This document shows, piece by piece, positions 26,904-36,902 of a DNA stretch of 64,000 nt (within the stretch, counting starts at the first letter, position 1; each line of letters opens with the position of its first letter). The DNA is from Sphingopyxis sp. RIFCSPHIGHO2_12_FULL_65_19 (GTDB lineage: Bacteria > Pseudomonadota > Alphaproteobacteria > Sphingomonadales > Sphingomonadaceae): the NCBI RefSeq assembly GCF_001830555.1, contig NZ_MIAM01000041.1, positions 1 through 64,000 on the forward strand. Direction: 5' to 3'. Both the position numbers and the translations under genes were made by a program. The notes under the pieces are model-generated. The model ran no database searches and was not told the origin of the DNA. It worked only from the letters and a program-made list of their open reading frames with translations.

Positions 26904-26904
26904 G

Positions 26905-28212
26905 ATGATGATTACGACACCCCAGCCGTCCGGCGCGATTCCGGACAGGACTATCTATGAGCGCCGCGAATCGGCGGTGCGCAGCTATGCCCGCTCGATG
27001 CCGCGCCAGTTCGGCAAGGCCGAAGGCGTGTGGATGCACGACGACCAGGGCGGGCGCTATCTCGATTTCCTGTCGGGCTGCTCGACGCTCAACTATGGGC
27101 ACAACCACCCGATTCTGAAGCAGGCCTTGCTCGACTATATCGCCGCCGACGGCATCGCGCACGGGCTCGACCTGCACACCCATGCGAAGCGCGATTTCCT
27201 CGCCACCTTCGAGCAACTGATCCTGAAACCGCGCGGGCTCGACCATCGCGTGATGTTCACCGGCCCCACCGGCACCAACGCCGTCGAAGCCGCGATCAAG
27301 CTTGCGCGCAAGGTGACGGGCCGCGAAATGGTTATCGCCTTCACCAACGGCTTCCACGGGATGACCCTGGGGGCCCTCGCCTGCACCGGCAACGCCACCA
27401 AACGCGGCGGCGCGGGCGTGCCGCTCAGCCACGTCGCGCACGAACCCTATTTTGATTATTACGGCCCCGAGGTGGATACCGCCGACCTGCTCGAACAGCG
27501 CCTCGCCGACCCTTCGAGCGGCCTCGACGCGCCCGCGGCAATCCTGATCGAGACGGTGCAGGGCGAAGGCGGGCTGAACGCCGCGTCGCCCGAATGGCTG
27601 CGCCGGATTGCCGAGATCGCGAAGGCGCACGGCGCGCTGCTGATCGTCGACGACATCCAGGCGGGCTGCGGCCGCACCGGCGGTTTCTTCAGCTTCGAGG
27701 ATATGGGATTTACCCCCGATATCGTGACGCTGGCGAAATCGCTGTCAGGCATGGGGCTGCCCTTTGCGCTGACGCTGCTGCGCCCCGAACTCGATCAATG
27801 GTCGCCGGGCGAGCATAATGGCACCTTCCGCGGCAACAATCACGCCTTCGTCACCGCCACCGCCGCGCTCCGTCATTTCTGGGGCTCCGCCGATTTCCAG
27901 CGCGACGTCGAACGGCGCGGCGAGCTGCTTGCGATGCGGCTGGGCCGTATCGCTGCCGAGCATGGTTTCGAGGTGCGCGGCCGCGGCATGATGCGCGGGG
28001 TCAACGTCGCCTCGGGCGAATTTGCCTCTGCCGTGACCGCCGCCTGCTTCGACGCCGGCCTGATTATCGAGACCAGCGGCGCGCATGACGAGGTGATCAA
28101 GGTGCTGGCGCCGCTCGTCATCGACGACGCGGTGCTCGCCGCCGGGCTCGACATTCTCGAAACCAAGATCCGCGAGGCGATGGCTGCCGACTACGCCGTC
28201 GCCGCCGAATGA
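26905..28212 (+). CDS. ectB: Diaminobutyrate--2-oxoglutarate transaminase
   Basis: The product is 435 residues from ATG 26905 (ATG 26908 is also possible). It is a class III PLP aminotransferase: [54 protein letters not shown], the Asp of [13 protein letters not shown] and the PLP lysine in TLAKSLSG. It converts aspartate semialdehyde plus glutamate into 2,4-diaminobutyrate, the first committed step to ectoine. Confidence 0.96.
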   Translation: MMITTPQPSGAIPDRTIYERRESAVRSYARSMPRQFGKAEGVWMHDDQGGRYLDFLSGCSTLNYGHNHPILKQALLDYIAADGIAHGLDLHTHAKRDFLATFEQLILKPRGLDHRVMFTGPTGTNAVEAAIKLARKVTGREMVIAFTNGFHGMTLGALACTGNATKRGGAGVPLSHVAHEPYFDYYGPEVDTADLLEQRLADPSSGLDAPAAILIETVQGEGGLNAASPEWLRRIAEIAKAHGALLIVDDIQAGCGRTGGFFSFEDMGFTPDIVTLAKSLSGMGLPFALTLLRPELDQWSPGEHNGTFRGNNHAFVTATAALRHFWGSADFQRDVERRGELLAMRLGRIAAEHGFEVRGRGMMRGVNVASGEFASAVTAACFDAGLIIETSGAHDEVIKVLAPLVIDDAVLAAGLDILETKIREAMAADYAVAAE

Positions 28213-28228
28213 CACAGGAGATAGATAT

Positions 28229-28630
28229 ATGATCGTTCGCAACCTAGGCGATATCCGCAAATCCGACCGCAACGTCCGTTCGGACGGCTGGGCAAGCGCC
28301 CGCATGCTGCTGAAAGACGATGGCATGGGCTTTTCCTTCCACGTCACCACCATGTTCGCGGGCACCGAGCTCAAGATGCACTATCAGAACCATCTGGAGT
28401 CCGTCTTCGTGCTCAAGGGCACCGGGACCATCGAAGACCTGGGAACGGGCGAGGTCCATCGGCTGGAACCCGGAGTGATGTATGCGCTCAACGAGCATGA
28501 CCGGCATATCGTGCGCCCGGAAACCGATATTCTGACCGCCTGCGCGTTCAACCCGCCGGTCACCGGCAAGGAAGTGCACGACGAAAGCGGGGCCTATCCG
28601 GCCGACGCCGACCTCGTCGCCGCCGACTGA
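28229..28630 (+). CDS. ectC: L-ectoine synthase
   Basis: The product has 133 residues and begins with the EctC signature [20 protein letters not shown]. The cupin core is [39 protein letters not shown], then [17 protein letters not shown]. It cyclises gamma-N-acetyldiaminobutyrate to ectoine. AGGAGAT lies upstream, and length is as expected (about 130). Confidence 0.97.
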   Translation: MIVRNLGDIRKSDRNVRSDGWASARMLLKDDGMGFSFHVTTMFAGTELKMHYQNHLESVFVLKGTGTIEDLGTGEVHRLEPGVMYALNEHDRHIVRPETDILTACAFNPPVTGKEVHDESGAYPADADLVAAD

Positions 28631-28658
28631 CAGCCATAAACAGAAAGGGAGGCGTCCG

Positions 28659-29579
28659 ATGCAAGACCTCTACCCCTCACGCCACGCCGCCGAGGCCGAA
28701 ATGCGGCCGCGGCAGGACCCCGTCGTCCATAGTGAATGGAGCAATGACGCGCCGATCAGCGCGCGCCAGGCCGCGCAGTTCGACCGCGACGGCTATATCG
28801 TGCTCGAGGATATTTTCTCGGCCGACGAAGTCGCCTTCCTGCAAAAGGCAGCGGGCAAGCTGCTCGCCGATCCGGCGGCGCTCGACGACGACACGATCGT
28901 CACCGAGCCGCAAAGCAAGGAGATCCGCTCGATCTTCGAGATCCATGCGCAAAGCCCGGTGATGGGGCGGCTCGCCGCCGATGCGCGGCTTGCCGACGTC
29001 GCGCGATTCCTGCTTGGCGACGAGGTTTATATCCACCAGTCGCGCCTCAACTACAAACCCGGCTTCACGGGCAAGGAGTTTTATTGGCACAGCGATTTCG
29101 AGACCTGGCACGTCGAGGACGGCATGCCGCGGATGCGCGCTCTGTCGATGTCGGTGCTGCTGGCCGAGAACACCCCGCACAATGGGCCGCTGATGGTGAT
29201 CCCGGGGTCGCACCGCACCTACCTCACCTGCGTCGGCGAAACCCCCGACGACCATTATCTGAGCTCGCTCAAAAAACAGGAATATGGCGTGCCCGACGAG
29301 GAGAGCCTCGCCGAACTCGCGCACAAGCACGGCATCGTTGCGCCAACCGGCAAGCCCGGAACGGTGATCCTGTTCGACTGCAACCTGATGCACGGGTCGA
29401 ATGGCAACATCACGCCCTTCCCGCGCGCCAATGCCTTCCTTGTCTATAATGCGGTCAGCAACCGGCTCGAAAATCCGTTCGGCGCCCTCAAGCCGCGCCC
29501 CTGGTTCCTTGCGCGGCGCGGCGAACCCGAGCCGCTGGCGATCGCGCACGGCCCGATCGCCGATACGGTGCCGGCATGA
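28659..29579 (+). CDS. ectD: Ectoine 5-hydroxylase
   Basis: The product has 306 residues. It is a non-heme Fe(II)/2-oxoglutarate dioxygenase of the EctD family: FDRDGYIVLEDIFSADE, then FYWHSDFETWHVEDGMPRMR containing the HxD iron ligands. The distal His is in NLMHGSNGN, and PFPRANAFLVYN follows. It converts ectoine to 5-hydroxyectoine. AAAGGGAGG is a strong ribosome site. Its stop overlaps the aspartokinase start (ATGA). Confidence 0.97.
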   Translation: MQDLYPSRHAAEAEMRPRQDPVVHSEWSNDAPISARQAAQFDRDGYIVLEDIFSADEVAFLQKAAGKLLADPAALDDDTIVTEPQSKEIRSIFEIHAQSPVMGRLAADARLADVARFLLGDEVYIHQSRLNYKPGFTGKEFYWHSDFETWHVEDGMPRMRALSMSVLLAENTPHNGPLMVIPGSHRTYLTCVGETPDDHYLSSLKKQEYGVPDEESLAELAHKHGIVAPTGKPGTVILFDCNLMHGSNGNITPFPRANAFLVYNAVSNRLENPFGALKPRPWFLARRGEPEPLAIAHGPIADTVPA

Positions 29580-31015
29580 CCGGGCACAGCGTCGAGAAAA
29601 TCGGCGGCACGTCGATGGCCGCCACCGCAACCCTGTTCGACAATGTGCTGATCGCGGGGCGCGCGGGCGCCGACCTGTATAACCGCATCTTTGTCGTTTC
29701 GGCTTATGCCGGGATGACCGACCTGCTGCTCGAGAACAAGAAGAGCGGCGCGCCAGGCGTCTATGGCCGCTTCGTCGCCGACGAGGATGCGGGCGGCTGG
29801 CGCGAGGCGATGGAAGCCGTCCGCCGCGCGATGCAGGCACGCAACGCGGCGATGTTCGCGCGGCCCGAAAGCCGTGCCGAGGCCGATGCCTTCGTCGATA
29901 CGCGCATCGCGACGGTCGCGGCATGCCTCGACGACCTGGCTCGCCTGCGCGCGCACGGCCGCTTCTGCGTCAAGGAGCAACTGATGACGGTGCGCGAGCT
30001 GCTCGCCGGGATCGGCGAGGCACATAGCGCGCACAGCACCGCGCTACTGCTGCGCGACCGCGATGTGAACGCGCGCTTCGTCGACCTGACCTTGTGGGAC
30101 CAGGAAGACCTTAGCAGTCTCGACGAACGGATCGGCGACGCCTTCGCCGCCATCGACCTCGCAACGACGATGCCGATCGTCACCGGCTATGCCGGGTGCG
30201 AAGGCGGCATGGTGCGGCGTTATGCGCGCGGCTATACCGAAATGACCTTTTCGCGCCTCGCCGTACTGACCGGCGCGCGCGAGGCGATCATCCACAAGGA
30301 ATTCCACCTGTCGAGCGCCGACCCCAAGCTGGTCGGCGAGGACAAGGCGCGCAAGATCGGCCGCACCAATTACGATGTCGCCGACCAGCTTGCAAACCTG
30401 GGGATGGAGGCGATCCATCCCGGCGCCGGGCGCGGCCTGCGCCAGGCCGACATTCCGCTGCGCGTTCGCAACACCTTCGACCGCGAGGATGAAGGCACGC
30501 TGGTGACGGGTGGCTATGTCTCCGACGTCCCGCGGGTCGAGATCGTTACCGGCATCCGCCAGATGCAGGCGCTGACCTTTTTTGAACAGGATATGGTCGG
30601 AATGAAGGGCTATGACGCCGCGATCCTCGATGCGCTGACGCGCCATCGCGTTTGGATCGTCAGCAAGTCATCGAACGCCAACACGATCACCCATTATCTG
30701 TCGGCGAGCGCCGAGGTGGTGAAGAATGTCATCGCCGACCTGCAAAAGGCATATCCGGAAGCAGCCATTTCAGCCCAGCCGGTGGCGATGGTGTCGGCGA
30801 TCGGAAGCGACATCGCGCGCCCCGGCATGGTACCCGACGCGCTGCGCGCGCTCGACGATGCCGGTATCGGCATGATCGCGCTGCAACACCAGATCCGCAA
30901 CGTCGATGTCCAGTTCATCATCGAGAGCGGGGATTTCGATGCCGCGGTGCGCGTGCTGCACAAGGCGCTCGTCGAAGGCGATGTGAAAACTGGGGAGGAT
31001 CGGCGCGCCGCATGA
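29576..31015 (+). CDS. ask: Ectoine-pathway aspartate kinase
   Basis: The product has 479 residues. The kinase domain begins HSVEKIGGTSMAATATLFDN and contains VTGYAGCEGGMVRRYARGYT (usual aspartokinase region FxG...TLGRGGSD altered as in Ask_Ect). FHLSSADPKLVGEDKARKIG follows, and two ACT-like segments lie at the end. It is longer than typical LysC enzymes but agrees with the specialised Ask_Ect enzyme found in ect operons, which supplies aspartyl-phosphate with relaxed lysine/threonine feedback. Coupled to ectD by ATGA. Confidence 0.92.
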   Translation: MTGHSVEKIGGTSMAATATLFDNVLIAGRAGADLYNRIFVVSAYAGMTDLLLENKKSGAPGVYGRFVADEDAGGWREAMEAVRRAMQARNAAMFARPESRAEADAFVDTRIATVAACLDDLARLRAHGRFCVKEQLMTVRELLAGIGEAHSAHSTALLLRDRDVNARFVDLTLWDQEDLSSLDERIGDAFAAIDLATTMPIVTGYAGCEGGMVRRYARGYTEMTFSRLAVLTGAREAIIHKEFHLSSADPKLVGEDKARKIGRTNYDVADQLANLGMEAIHPGAGRGLRQADIPLRVRNTFDREDEGTLVTGGYVSDVPRVEIVTGIRQMQALTFFEQDMVGMKGYDAAILDALTRHRVWIVSKSSNANTITHYLSASAEVVKNVIADLQKAYPEAAISAQPVAMVSAIGSDIARPGMVPDALRALDDAGIGMIALQHQIRNVDVQFIIESGDFDAAVRVLHKALVEGDVKTGEDRRAA

Positions 31016-31036
31016 TGCGGCGACCGAAACCAGCCG

Positions 31037-32293
31037 ATGTTTGCAATGATTCTGCCTGTTCGGAGCCTGCTCGTCGCGATTTTCGTGATGATGGCGGGCA
31101 GCGGTTTTCTGTCGACGCTGATCGGGCTGCGGCTCGAGCGCGCGGGCAGCGGGACGATGGTCATAGGCCTGGTCGCAACCGCCTATTTCGCCGGACTGGT
31201 GATCGGCGCGATGCGCGCAGGCGAGGTTTTGCGGCGCGTCGGACATATTCGCGCCTTCGCCGCCTTCGTCGCGCTGCTCTCGGCCAGCACACTCACCTAT
31301 GCCTTGTTCCAGCACCCGCTGCTTTGGGGAATGCTGCGCCTGATCGACGGGCTATGCGTGGCGGGCGTCTTCATCTGTGTGGAAAGCTGGCTGAACGATC
31401 GCGCCGCCTCGCGCGCGCGCGGAACCATACTCGCCTGGTATATGGTCGCCCTCTATTCCGGGCAGGCGCTCGGTCAATTGCTGCTCCGTACAAGCAACAC
31501 CGCGCCCCATATCCCGTTTGAGCTGGCATCGATCCTGATCACCCTTGCGATCATCCCGGTCTGCCTGACGCGCAGCGCCGCGCCGACGCTGGAGGGTGCG
31601 GCTTCGCTGCCCCTCAGGCGCCTGTTCGCGGCATCGCCGCTGGGGGTTTCAGGCGCGGGTATGACGGGATTGATCCTCGGCGCCTTTTACGGCCTCGCCG
31701 CCATATACGCCCGGCGGATCGGCCTTGGTCTCGCCGATACAGCCACCTTCATGATGATCGTGATCCTCGGCGGTGTCGCGCTGCAATGGCCGCTTGGACG
31801 CCTGTCCGACCGCTATGACCGACGGCGCATCATCATCGCCTGTGTCGCGGCGACACTCGCGGTCAGCCTTGCGCTCGGCACGGCACCGTCGGGCAGCCTG
31901 CTCCTGGTTCTGGGCGCCGGGTTCGGTGGCCTCAGCTTCGCGCTCTATCCGCTGTGCGTCGCGTTCGTGAACGACCGCCTGCTTCCGTCAGAACGCGTTG
32001 CCGCTAGCGGCCAACTCGTCCTCCTCTATTCGGTCGGCGCGGCGCTCGGCCCGATCGGCGCCGCAGCCGTGATGTCGTTGACCGGCGCGGGCGGGCTGTT
32101 CCTGTTCATTGCGGCCGCGGCGGCGGCAATGCTCGGCTTTGGGCTTTGGCGCCTCGCGACCACCAACTCAGTGCCCGACGACGAGCAGCAGGACTTCCAG
32201 ATCCTTCCGCGAACGACGCCCGTCGCCGCGCTGCTCGATCCGGCAGGCCCTTCCCCTTCATCCATCCAATCGGCCGACCCGACAAGCAGGTAA
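31037..32293 (+). CDS. MFS transporter at end of ectoine operon
   Basis: The product is 418 residues with about 12 hydrophobic segments. The N-terminal segment MILPVRSLLVAIFVMMAGSG and the motif RLSDRYDRRRIIIACV in the central loop mark a YcaD-like major facilitator. It begins 21 bp after ask and ends 3 bp before another MFS gene, so it is in the same transcription unit. Substrate unknown; the position suggests export or import of ectoines or a precursor. Confidence 0.85.
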   Translation: MFAMILPVRSLLVAIFVMMAGSGFLSTLIGLRLERAGSGTMVIGLVATAYFAGLVIGAMRAGEVLRRVGHIRAFAAFVALLSASTLTYALFQHPLLWGMLRLIDGLCVAGVFICVESWLNDRAASRARGTILAWYMVALYSGQALGQLLLRTSNTAPHIPFELASILITLAIIPVCLTRSAAPTLEGAASLPLRRLFAASPLGVSGAGMTGLILGAFYGLAAIYARRIGLGLADTATFMMIVILGGVALQWPLGRLSDRYDRRRIIIACVAATLAVSLALGTAPSGSLLLVLGAGFGGLSFALYPLCVAFVNDRLLPSERVAASGQLVLLYSVGAALGPIGAAAVMSLTGAGGLFLFIAAAAAAMLGFGLWRLATTNSVPDDEQQDFQILPRTTPVAALLDPAGPSPSSIQSADPTSR

Positions 32294-32296
32294 CAT

Positions 32297-33664
32297 ATGG
32301 AAAAACCAGACATCGTTCACGCTCCGGGCCACCCGCCGCCCTTTCCAGCGCCCTCGGAGCTGCACCGGGCGGTCGGCGCCTCGGCGCTCGGCAATGCGGT
32401 CGAATGGTTCGACTATGGCATCTATGCCTATGGCGTGACCTATATCTCGGCCGCGCTGTTCCCCGGCGATACCGAGGACGCGGTGCTGTTCGCGCTGGCA
32501 ACCTTCGCAATCTCCTTCCTCGTCCGGCCGCTCGGCGGGCTGTTCTGGGGACCGCTCGGCGACCGGATCGGCCGCAAGTCGGTGCTCGCGATGACGATCC
32601 TGCTGATGGCGGGCGCGACCTTCGCTGTCGGCCTGATCCCCTCTTATGACCAGATCGGATTCTGGGCACCCACCGCGCTCATCCTCCTGCGCATGCTGCA
32701 AGGCTTTTCGACCGGCGGAGAATATGGCGGCGCGGCGACGTTCATGGCCGAATATGCCCCCGACGACCGCCGCGGCTTTTATGGCAGCTTCCTCGAATTC
32801 GGGACGCTGGCGGGCTTCTCCTTCGGCGCCGCGCTTATGCTGGGCTATTCTCTGCACCTTGGCGATCAGGCGATGCACGAATGGGGTTGGCGCATCCCCT
32901 TTCTGATTGCCGGGCCGATCGGGCTTATCGGCATGTATCTCCGCTCGAAAATGGAGGATACGCCCATCTTTCGCGAAGAGATGGCGGCGGCAGAACGCCG
33001 AAAACCCCCCGGTCTGGTCGCGATGTTGCGCGGTCACTGGCGCCCGTTGCTTGTCGTCGGCGGGCTGGTCGTCGCACTCAATGTCGTCAACTATTCGCTG
33101 CTCAGCTACATGCCCACTTACCTTCAGCGACGGATCGGCCTGTCGAACCAGGAGGCCTTGATCGTGCCCATCATCGGCATGGTCTTCATGATGGTCGTCG
33201 TGCCATTCGCTGGCGCCTTGTCCGATCATGTGGGACGCAGGCCGATGTGGCGCTGGTCGCTCACTGGCCTGCTGATCGGCGTTGTCCCGCTGTACATGCT
33301 GATCGGCACCGGCTTTGCGGGAGCCGTCGCCGGCTTCTTGCTGCTCGGCCTGCTCTATGTGCCGCAACTGGCGACGATCTCGGCGACCTTTCCGGCGATG
33401 TTCCCGACCGCGGTCCGCTTCGCGGGTTTCGCCATCGCCTATAATATCTCCACCTCGATCTTCGGCGGCACCGCGCCGATGATCGGCAGCGGCCTGATCA
33501 CACTGACCGGCGACCCGCTCATGCCCGCTTATTATATGATGCTTGCGTGCCTGATTGGCTTGGTCGCCCTGCGCTTCATGCCGGAAACTGCGGGGCGATC
33601 CCTTCGCGACGACCCCTTCGCGCCGAACCGGCAAGGCCGCGAAAACGAGAGAGGCGCCGCGTAG
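32297..33664 (+). CDS. MHS-family (ProP-like) MFS osmolyte transporter
   Basis: 455 residues and 12 TM segments. The metabolite:H+ symporter signatures are GNAVEWFDYGIYAYG, GDRIGRKSVLAM, and FSTGGEYGGAATFMAEYAPD. This is the family of ProP (proline/betaine), and the location at the end of an ectoine operon favours ectoine, betaine or proline as the substrate. Unlike E. coli ProP, it has no long C-terminal coiled coil, so osmosensing by that tail is unlikely. Confidence 0.87.
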   Translation: MEKPDIVHAPGHPPPFPAPSELHRAVGASALGNAVEWFDYGIYAYGVTYISAALFPGDTEDAVLFALATFAISFLVRPLGGLFWGPLGDRIGRKSVLAMTILLMAGATFAVGLIPSYDQIGFWAPTALILLRMLQGFSTGGEYGGAATFMAEYAPDDRRGFYGSFLEFGTLAGFSFGAALMLGYSLHLGDQAMHEWGWRIPFLIAGPIGLIGMYLRSKMEDTPIFREEMAAAERRKPPGLVAMLRGHWRPLLVVGGLVVALNVVNYSLLSYMPTYLQRRIGLSNQEALIVPIIGMVFMMVVVPFAGALSDHVGRRPMWRWSLTGLLIGVVPLYMLIGTGFAGAVAGFLLLGLLYVPQLATISATFPAMFPTAVRFAGFAIAYNISTSIFGGTAPMIGSGLITLTGDPLMPAYYMMLACLIGLVALRFMPETAGRSLRDDPFAPNRQGRENERGAA

Positions 33665-33785
33665 CCGGCGCCAGCGATATGCACATTCGGCCCGGTTGAT
33701 CGCCATCGACCGAGCGCGGCCAAGGAGATCCAATTGGGTTGGCGATGGGGCCCAAGCTCAAGACTCCAAAAGGGTCGTGCCGGGT

Positions 33786-34265
33786 TCAGCCGCCCGGAAG
33801 CGGAACGGCCGTCTGATATTTGACGACCCGGAGCGCGAAGTGCGACGAAGCCCCGGCGACCGCGTCGTTCCTGAGCAGGCTATGCATCAAAAACGCTTCA
33901 TAATCGCCGACGCCGGTGGCGATGACGCGCAATTGATAATCCCATTCGCCCGACATCGACAGGCATTCCATGATCCGGTCCTGGGCCAGGACGAAATTTT
34001 CAAACAATTCGGTATGTTCGGCCGAATGACTTTTCAGTCGGACGTTGCAAAGGACGTTGACGCCCTGTCCGACCCGCGCCGCATCAACAAGCCACACATT
34101 CTTTGCCAGAACGCCCGCCGCCTCCAGCGACTTGATGCGACGCCAACAGGAAGGCCCGGTACTGCCCACCCGGTCGGCCAAGTCGGCATTGCTCTGCCCA
34201 CCATCGCGTTGCAATTCGTCGATGATGCGACGATCGAGCGGATCGAGTTTGACTATTTCATTCAT
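33786..34265 (-). CDS. Lrp/AsnC-family regulator
   Basis: 159 residues from ATG 34265 (MNEIVKLDPLDRRIIDELQR). The N-terminal HTH (NADLADRVGSTGPSCWRRIK, SLEAAGVL) is followed by a RAM effector domain with MSGEWDYQLRVIATGVGDYE. It is divergent from the aminotransferase-fah pair across 94 AT-rich bp. Lrp-type regulators usually respond to an amino acid, so it probably controls this tyrosine/aspartate unit. Confidence 0.88.
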   Translation of the reverse strand: MNEIVKLDPLDRRIIDELQRDGGQSNADLADRVGSTGPSCWRRIKSLEAAGVLAKNVWLVDAARVGQGVNVLCNVRLKSHSAEHTELFENFVLAQDRIMECLSMSGEWDYQLRVIATGVGDYEAFLMHSLLRNDAVAGASSHFALRVVKYQTAVPLPGG

Positions 34266-34359
34266 ATTTTGACAATTATCCGAAATATCTTCTCCATCAA
34301 ACTCCAAAATCTACGTTGTTTGAAAAGATTTTTTGCCGTTATCTTGCGATATTTCGCGA

Positions 34360-35589
34360 ATGATATCCGACACGCTCCCCGCCCCCGCCACTTCGCCCGG
34401 ACTGCCTTTCGGCGCATTGGCAACGCAGCCCGCCGACGCCTTGCTCGGTCTCATCGCGCTTCACCGGGCGGATGAACGACCCCAAAAAATCGACCTCGGC
34501 GTCGGTGTGTTTCGCGACGACGCGGGAACCACGCCAGTCCTGCGCGCCGTGAAAGCGGCCGAAGCGGCTTTGCTGGAAACGCAAATGACGAAGGCCTATC
34601 TCGGTGCGGAGGGCGACGCGACCTATGCCGCGCTGCTCGGTGGCGTCCTGTTCGGGGACCGGCCCGCGGATGAACGTCTGCACGGCGTCCAGACGCCGGG
34701 CGGCACCGGCGCACTCCGCCTTGGCGCAGAACTTGTCGCGCGCGCCGATCGCGCCGCGCGGGTGTGGATCGGCGCCCCGACATGGCCCAATCACGCGCCG
34801 ATCTTTGCCGAAGCCGGGCTGGCGACACGCAGCCACCGATTTTACGATGCGGCGACGGGCGGCATCGACTTCGATGCGATGCTTGCCGATCTGACCGAGG
34901 CGCGCGCGGGCGATATCCTGTTACTGCATGGCTGCTGTCACAACCCGACCGGAGCAGAACTGACGCCCGCACAGTGGAGCGCGATCGCCGAACTGTGCGC
35001 AAGTCGCGGCCTGATTCCTTTCATCGATTTGGCCTATCAGGGTCTGGGCGATGGGCTGGCGCAGGACGCCGCGGCGACGCGGATGATGTTCGCCGCGCTG
35101 CCGACCGCGCTGGTGGCGTATAGCTGCGACAAGAATTTCGGCCTGTATCGCGAGCGCGTCGGCGCATTCTGGGCCTTGTCGGCGAACGGCGCCATCGCCG
35201 AACGCGTTCGCACCAACATATTGTCGCTGGCGCGCAGCCTTTGGTCGATGCCCCCCGACCATGGCGCCGCGATCGTCCGCACGATTCTGGAAAATGCGGC
35301 GTTGCGACGCGACTGGCAGCATGAGCTAGAGGCCATGCGCGTCCGCCTGAACGGTCTTCGCACAGCCCTTGCGGCCACCCATCCCCGGCTGTCGGCGATC
35401 GCGGACCAGCGCGGCATGTTCGCGATGCTGCCGCTGACACCCGCATCCGTCGCGACGCTGCGCGAAGAGCATGGCATCTATATGGCGGCGAACGGACGCA
35501 TCAACATCGCGGGCCTGCGTGCCGAAACAGTGCCGTTTTTCGCGCACGCGCTTCGGCCGCACCTCGACGCCGAATCGACCACCCCATGA
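34360..35589 (+). CDS. Aspartate/aromatic aminotransferase (class I)
   Basis: About 409 residues from ATG 34360. It is an AspC/TyrB-type PLP enzyme: KIDLGVGVFRDDAGTTPVLR, the YLGAEGDATYAALLG region, GCCHNPTGAELTPAQW, FIDLAYQGLGDGLAQDA, and the PLP lysine in YSCDKNFGLYRERVG. The C-terminal Arg is likely in INIAGLR. The adjacent fah argues for a tyrosine aminotransferase role, with aspartate activity possible. The product overlaps fah by ATGA, so the two are coupled. Confidence 0.86.
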   Translation: MISDTLPAPATSPGLPFGALATQPADALLGLIALHRADERPQKIDLGVGVFRDDAGTTPVLRAVKAAEAALLETQMTKAYLGAEGDATYAALLGGVLFGDRPADERLHGVQTPGGTGALRLGAELVARADRAARVWIGAPTWPNHAPIFAEAGLATRSHRFYDAATGGIDFDAMLADLTEARAGDILLLHGCCHNPTGAELTPAQWSAIAELCASRGLIPFIDLAYQGLGDGLAQDAAATRMMFAALPTALVAYSCDKNFGLYRERVGAFWALSANGAIAERVRTNILSLARSLWSMPPDHGAAIVRTILENAALRRDWQHELEAMRVRLNGLRTALAATHPRLSAIADQRGMFAMLPLTPASVATLREEHGIYMAANGRINIAGLRAETVPFFAHALRPHLDAESTTP

Positions 35590-36896
35590 CGCGCCCACCC
35601 ATCGACACCACGCACGACCCGGCGCGGACCAGCTGGGTGGAATCGGCAAACGGACATCGCGACTTCCCGGTCCAGAACCTGCCCTATGGGGTCTTTGCGC
35701 CCCCGGATGGCACCGCCCGCCCCGGCGTGGCGATCGGCGACGCGATACTCGATCTTCGCGCTGCGGCGGCAGCGGGACTGTTGCCCGAAAGGGCGGCGTC
35801 TGCGTGCAACGGCGATGCGCTCAACGCGCTGATGGCGCTCACCCCCGAACACCGCCGCGCGCTGCGGAACAGGTTGAGCGTGTTGCTGTCGGATGCCGCG
35901 TATGAAGCGGCGCTGACGCCGATGCTCTATGCTGCGGCCGACAGCGTGATGCAGCTTCCGACGCGGATCGGCGACTACACCGACTTTTACGTCGGCATCC
36001 ATCATGCCAGCAATGTCGGGCGGCAGTTCCGGCCCGACAATCCGCTGCTGCCCAATTATAAATATGTGCCTATCGGATATCATGGGCGCGCGTCGTCGGT
36101 GCGGCCGGCCGGAGAGCCGGTCGTCCGCCCGTACGGTCAGCGCAAGCCGCCCGAATCCGCCGCGCCGATTTTCGAGCCGACGCAGCGGCTGGACTATGAA
36201 CTCGAGCTCGGCGTCTGGATTGGCGAAGGCAATGCACTCGGCGCGCCGATCCCGATTGGCGATGCGGCGCGTCACATCGTTGGCCTGTCGCTGTTCAACG
36301 ACTGGTCGGCGCGCGATTTCCAGGCATGGGAATATCAACCGCTCGGGCCGTTCCTCGCCAAGAATTTCCATTCGACCATTGCCCCCTGGGTGATCACGGC
36401 CGAGGCGCTTTCCCCCTTTCGCATTGCGCAGCCGACGCGCCCCGACGGCGACCCCCCGCCGCTACCTTATCTCTGGGATGCCGACGATCAGGCTCTTGGC
36501 GCGTTCGACGTGACGCTCGAAGTGTTTCTGTCCACCGCCGCGATGCGCGCGAAGGGAATCGACGCTTTTCGCCTGAGCCGCGGTCCCGCGACGAATATGT
36601 ATTGGACGATCGCGCAGATCGTGACGCACCATGCATCGAACGGCTGCAACCTGAATCCCGGCGACCTGCTTGGCACGGGGACAATTTCAGCCCCCGATCG
36701 CGAAGGCTTCGGCAGCCTGCTCGAACTCACGGCGGGCGGGACCGAACCCCTTCTGTTGCCCGGTGGCGAACGCCGCGCTTTCCTAGCCGATGGGGACGAG
36801 ATTGTCATGCGCGCGGTCGCGAAGGCCGACGGTTTCGTGCCGATCGGTTTTGGCGAATGCCGCGCCGTCATCCTGCCTGCGCGCTGCCCCGCTTGA
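35586..36896 (+). CDS. fahA: Fumarylacetoacetase
   Basis: The product is 436 residues of the full two-domain form. The active-site blocks are YTDFYVGIHHASNVGRQFR (catalytic His and metal Asp), IGYHGRASSV, LDYELELGVWIGEGN (metal Glu pair), FNDWSARDFQAWEYQPLGPF and LAKNFHSTIAPWVI (Lys). It hydrolyses 4-fumarylacetoacetate to fumarate and acetoacetate, the last tyrosine-breakdown step. Homogentisate dioxygenase and hydroxyphenylpyruvate dioxygenase are absent nearby. Confidence 0.95.
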   Translation: MTRPPIDTTHDPARTSWVESANGHRDFPVQNLPYGVFAPPDGTARPGVAIGDAILDLRAAAAAGLLPERAASACNGDALNALMALTPEHRRALRNRLSVLLSDAAYEAALTPMLYAAADSVMQLPTRIGDYTDFYVGIHHASNVGRQFRPDNPLLPNYKYVPIGYHGRASSVRPAGEPVVRPYGQRKPPESAAPIFEPTQRLDYELELGVWIGEGNALGAPIPIGDAARHIVGLSLFNDWSARDFQAWEYQPLGPFLAKNFHSTIAPWVITAEALSPFRIAQPTRPDGDPPPLPYLWDADDQALGAFDVTLEVFLSTAAMRAKGIDAFRLSRGPATNMYWTIAQIVTHHASNGCNLNPGDLLGTGTISAPDREGFGSLLELTAGGTEPLLLPGGERRAFLADGDEIVMRAVAKADGFVPIGFGECRAVILPARCPA

Positions 36897-36901
36897 CGGG
36901 G
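36887..36901. terminator. Weak hairpin between convergent fahA and hydrolase
   Basis: CCCCG (36887-36891), a 5-base loop, then CGGGG (36897-36901). It overlaps the fahA stop and lies within the 6-bp gap before the hydrolase stop. No T-run, so it is a weak candidate. Confidence 0.25.
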
Positions 36902-36902
36902 G

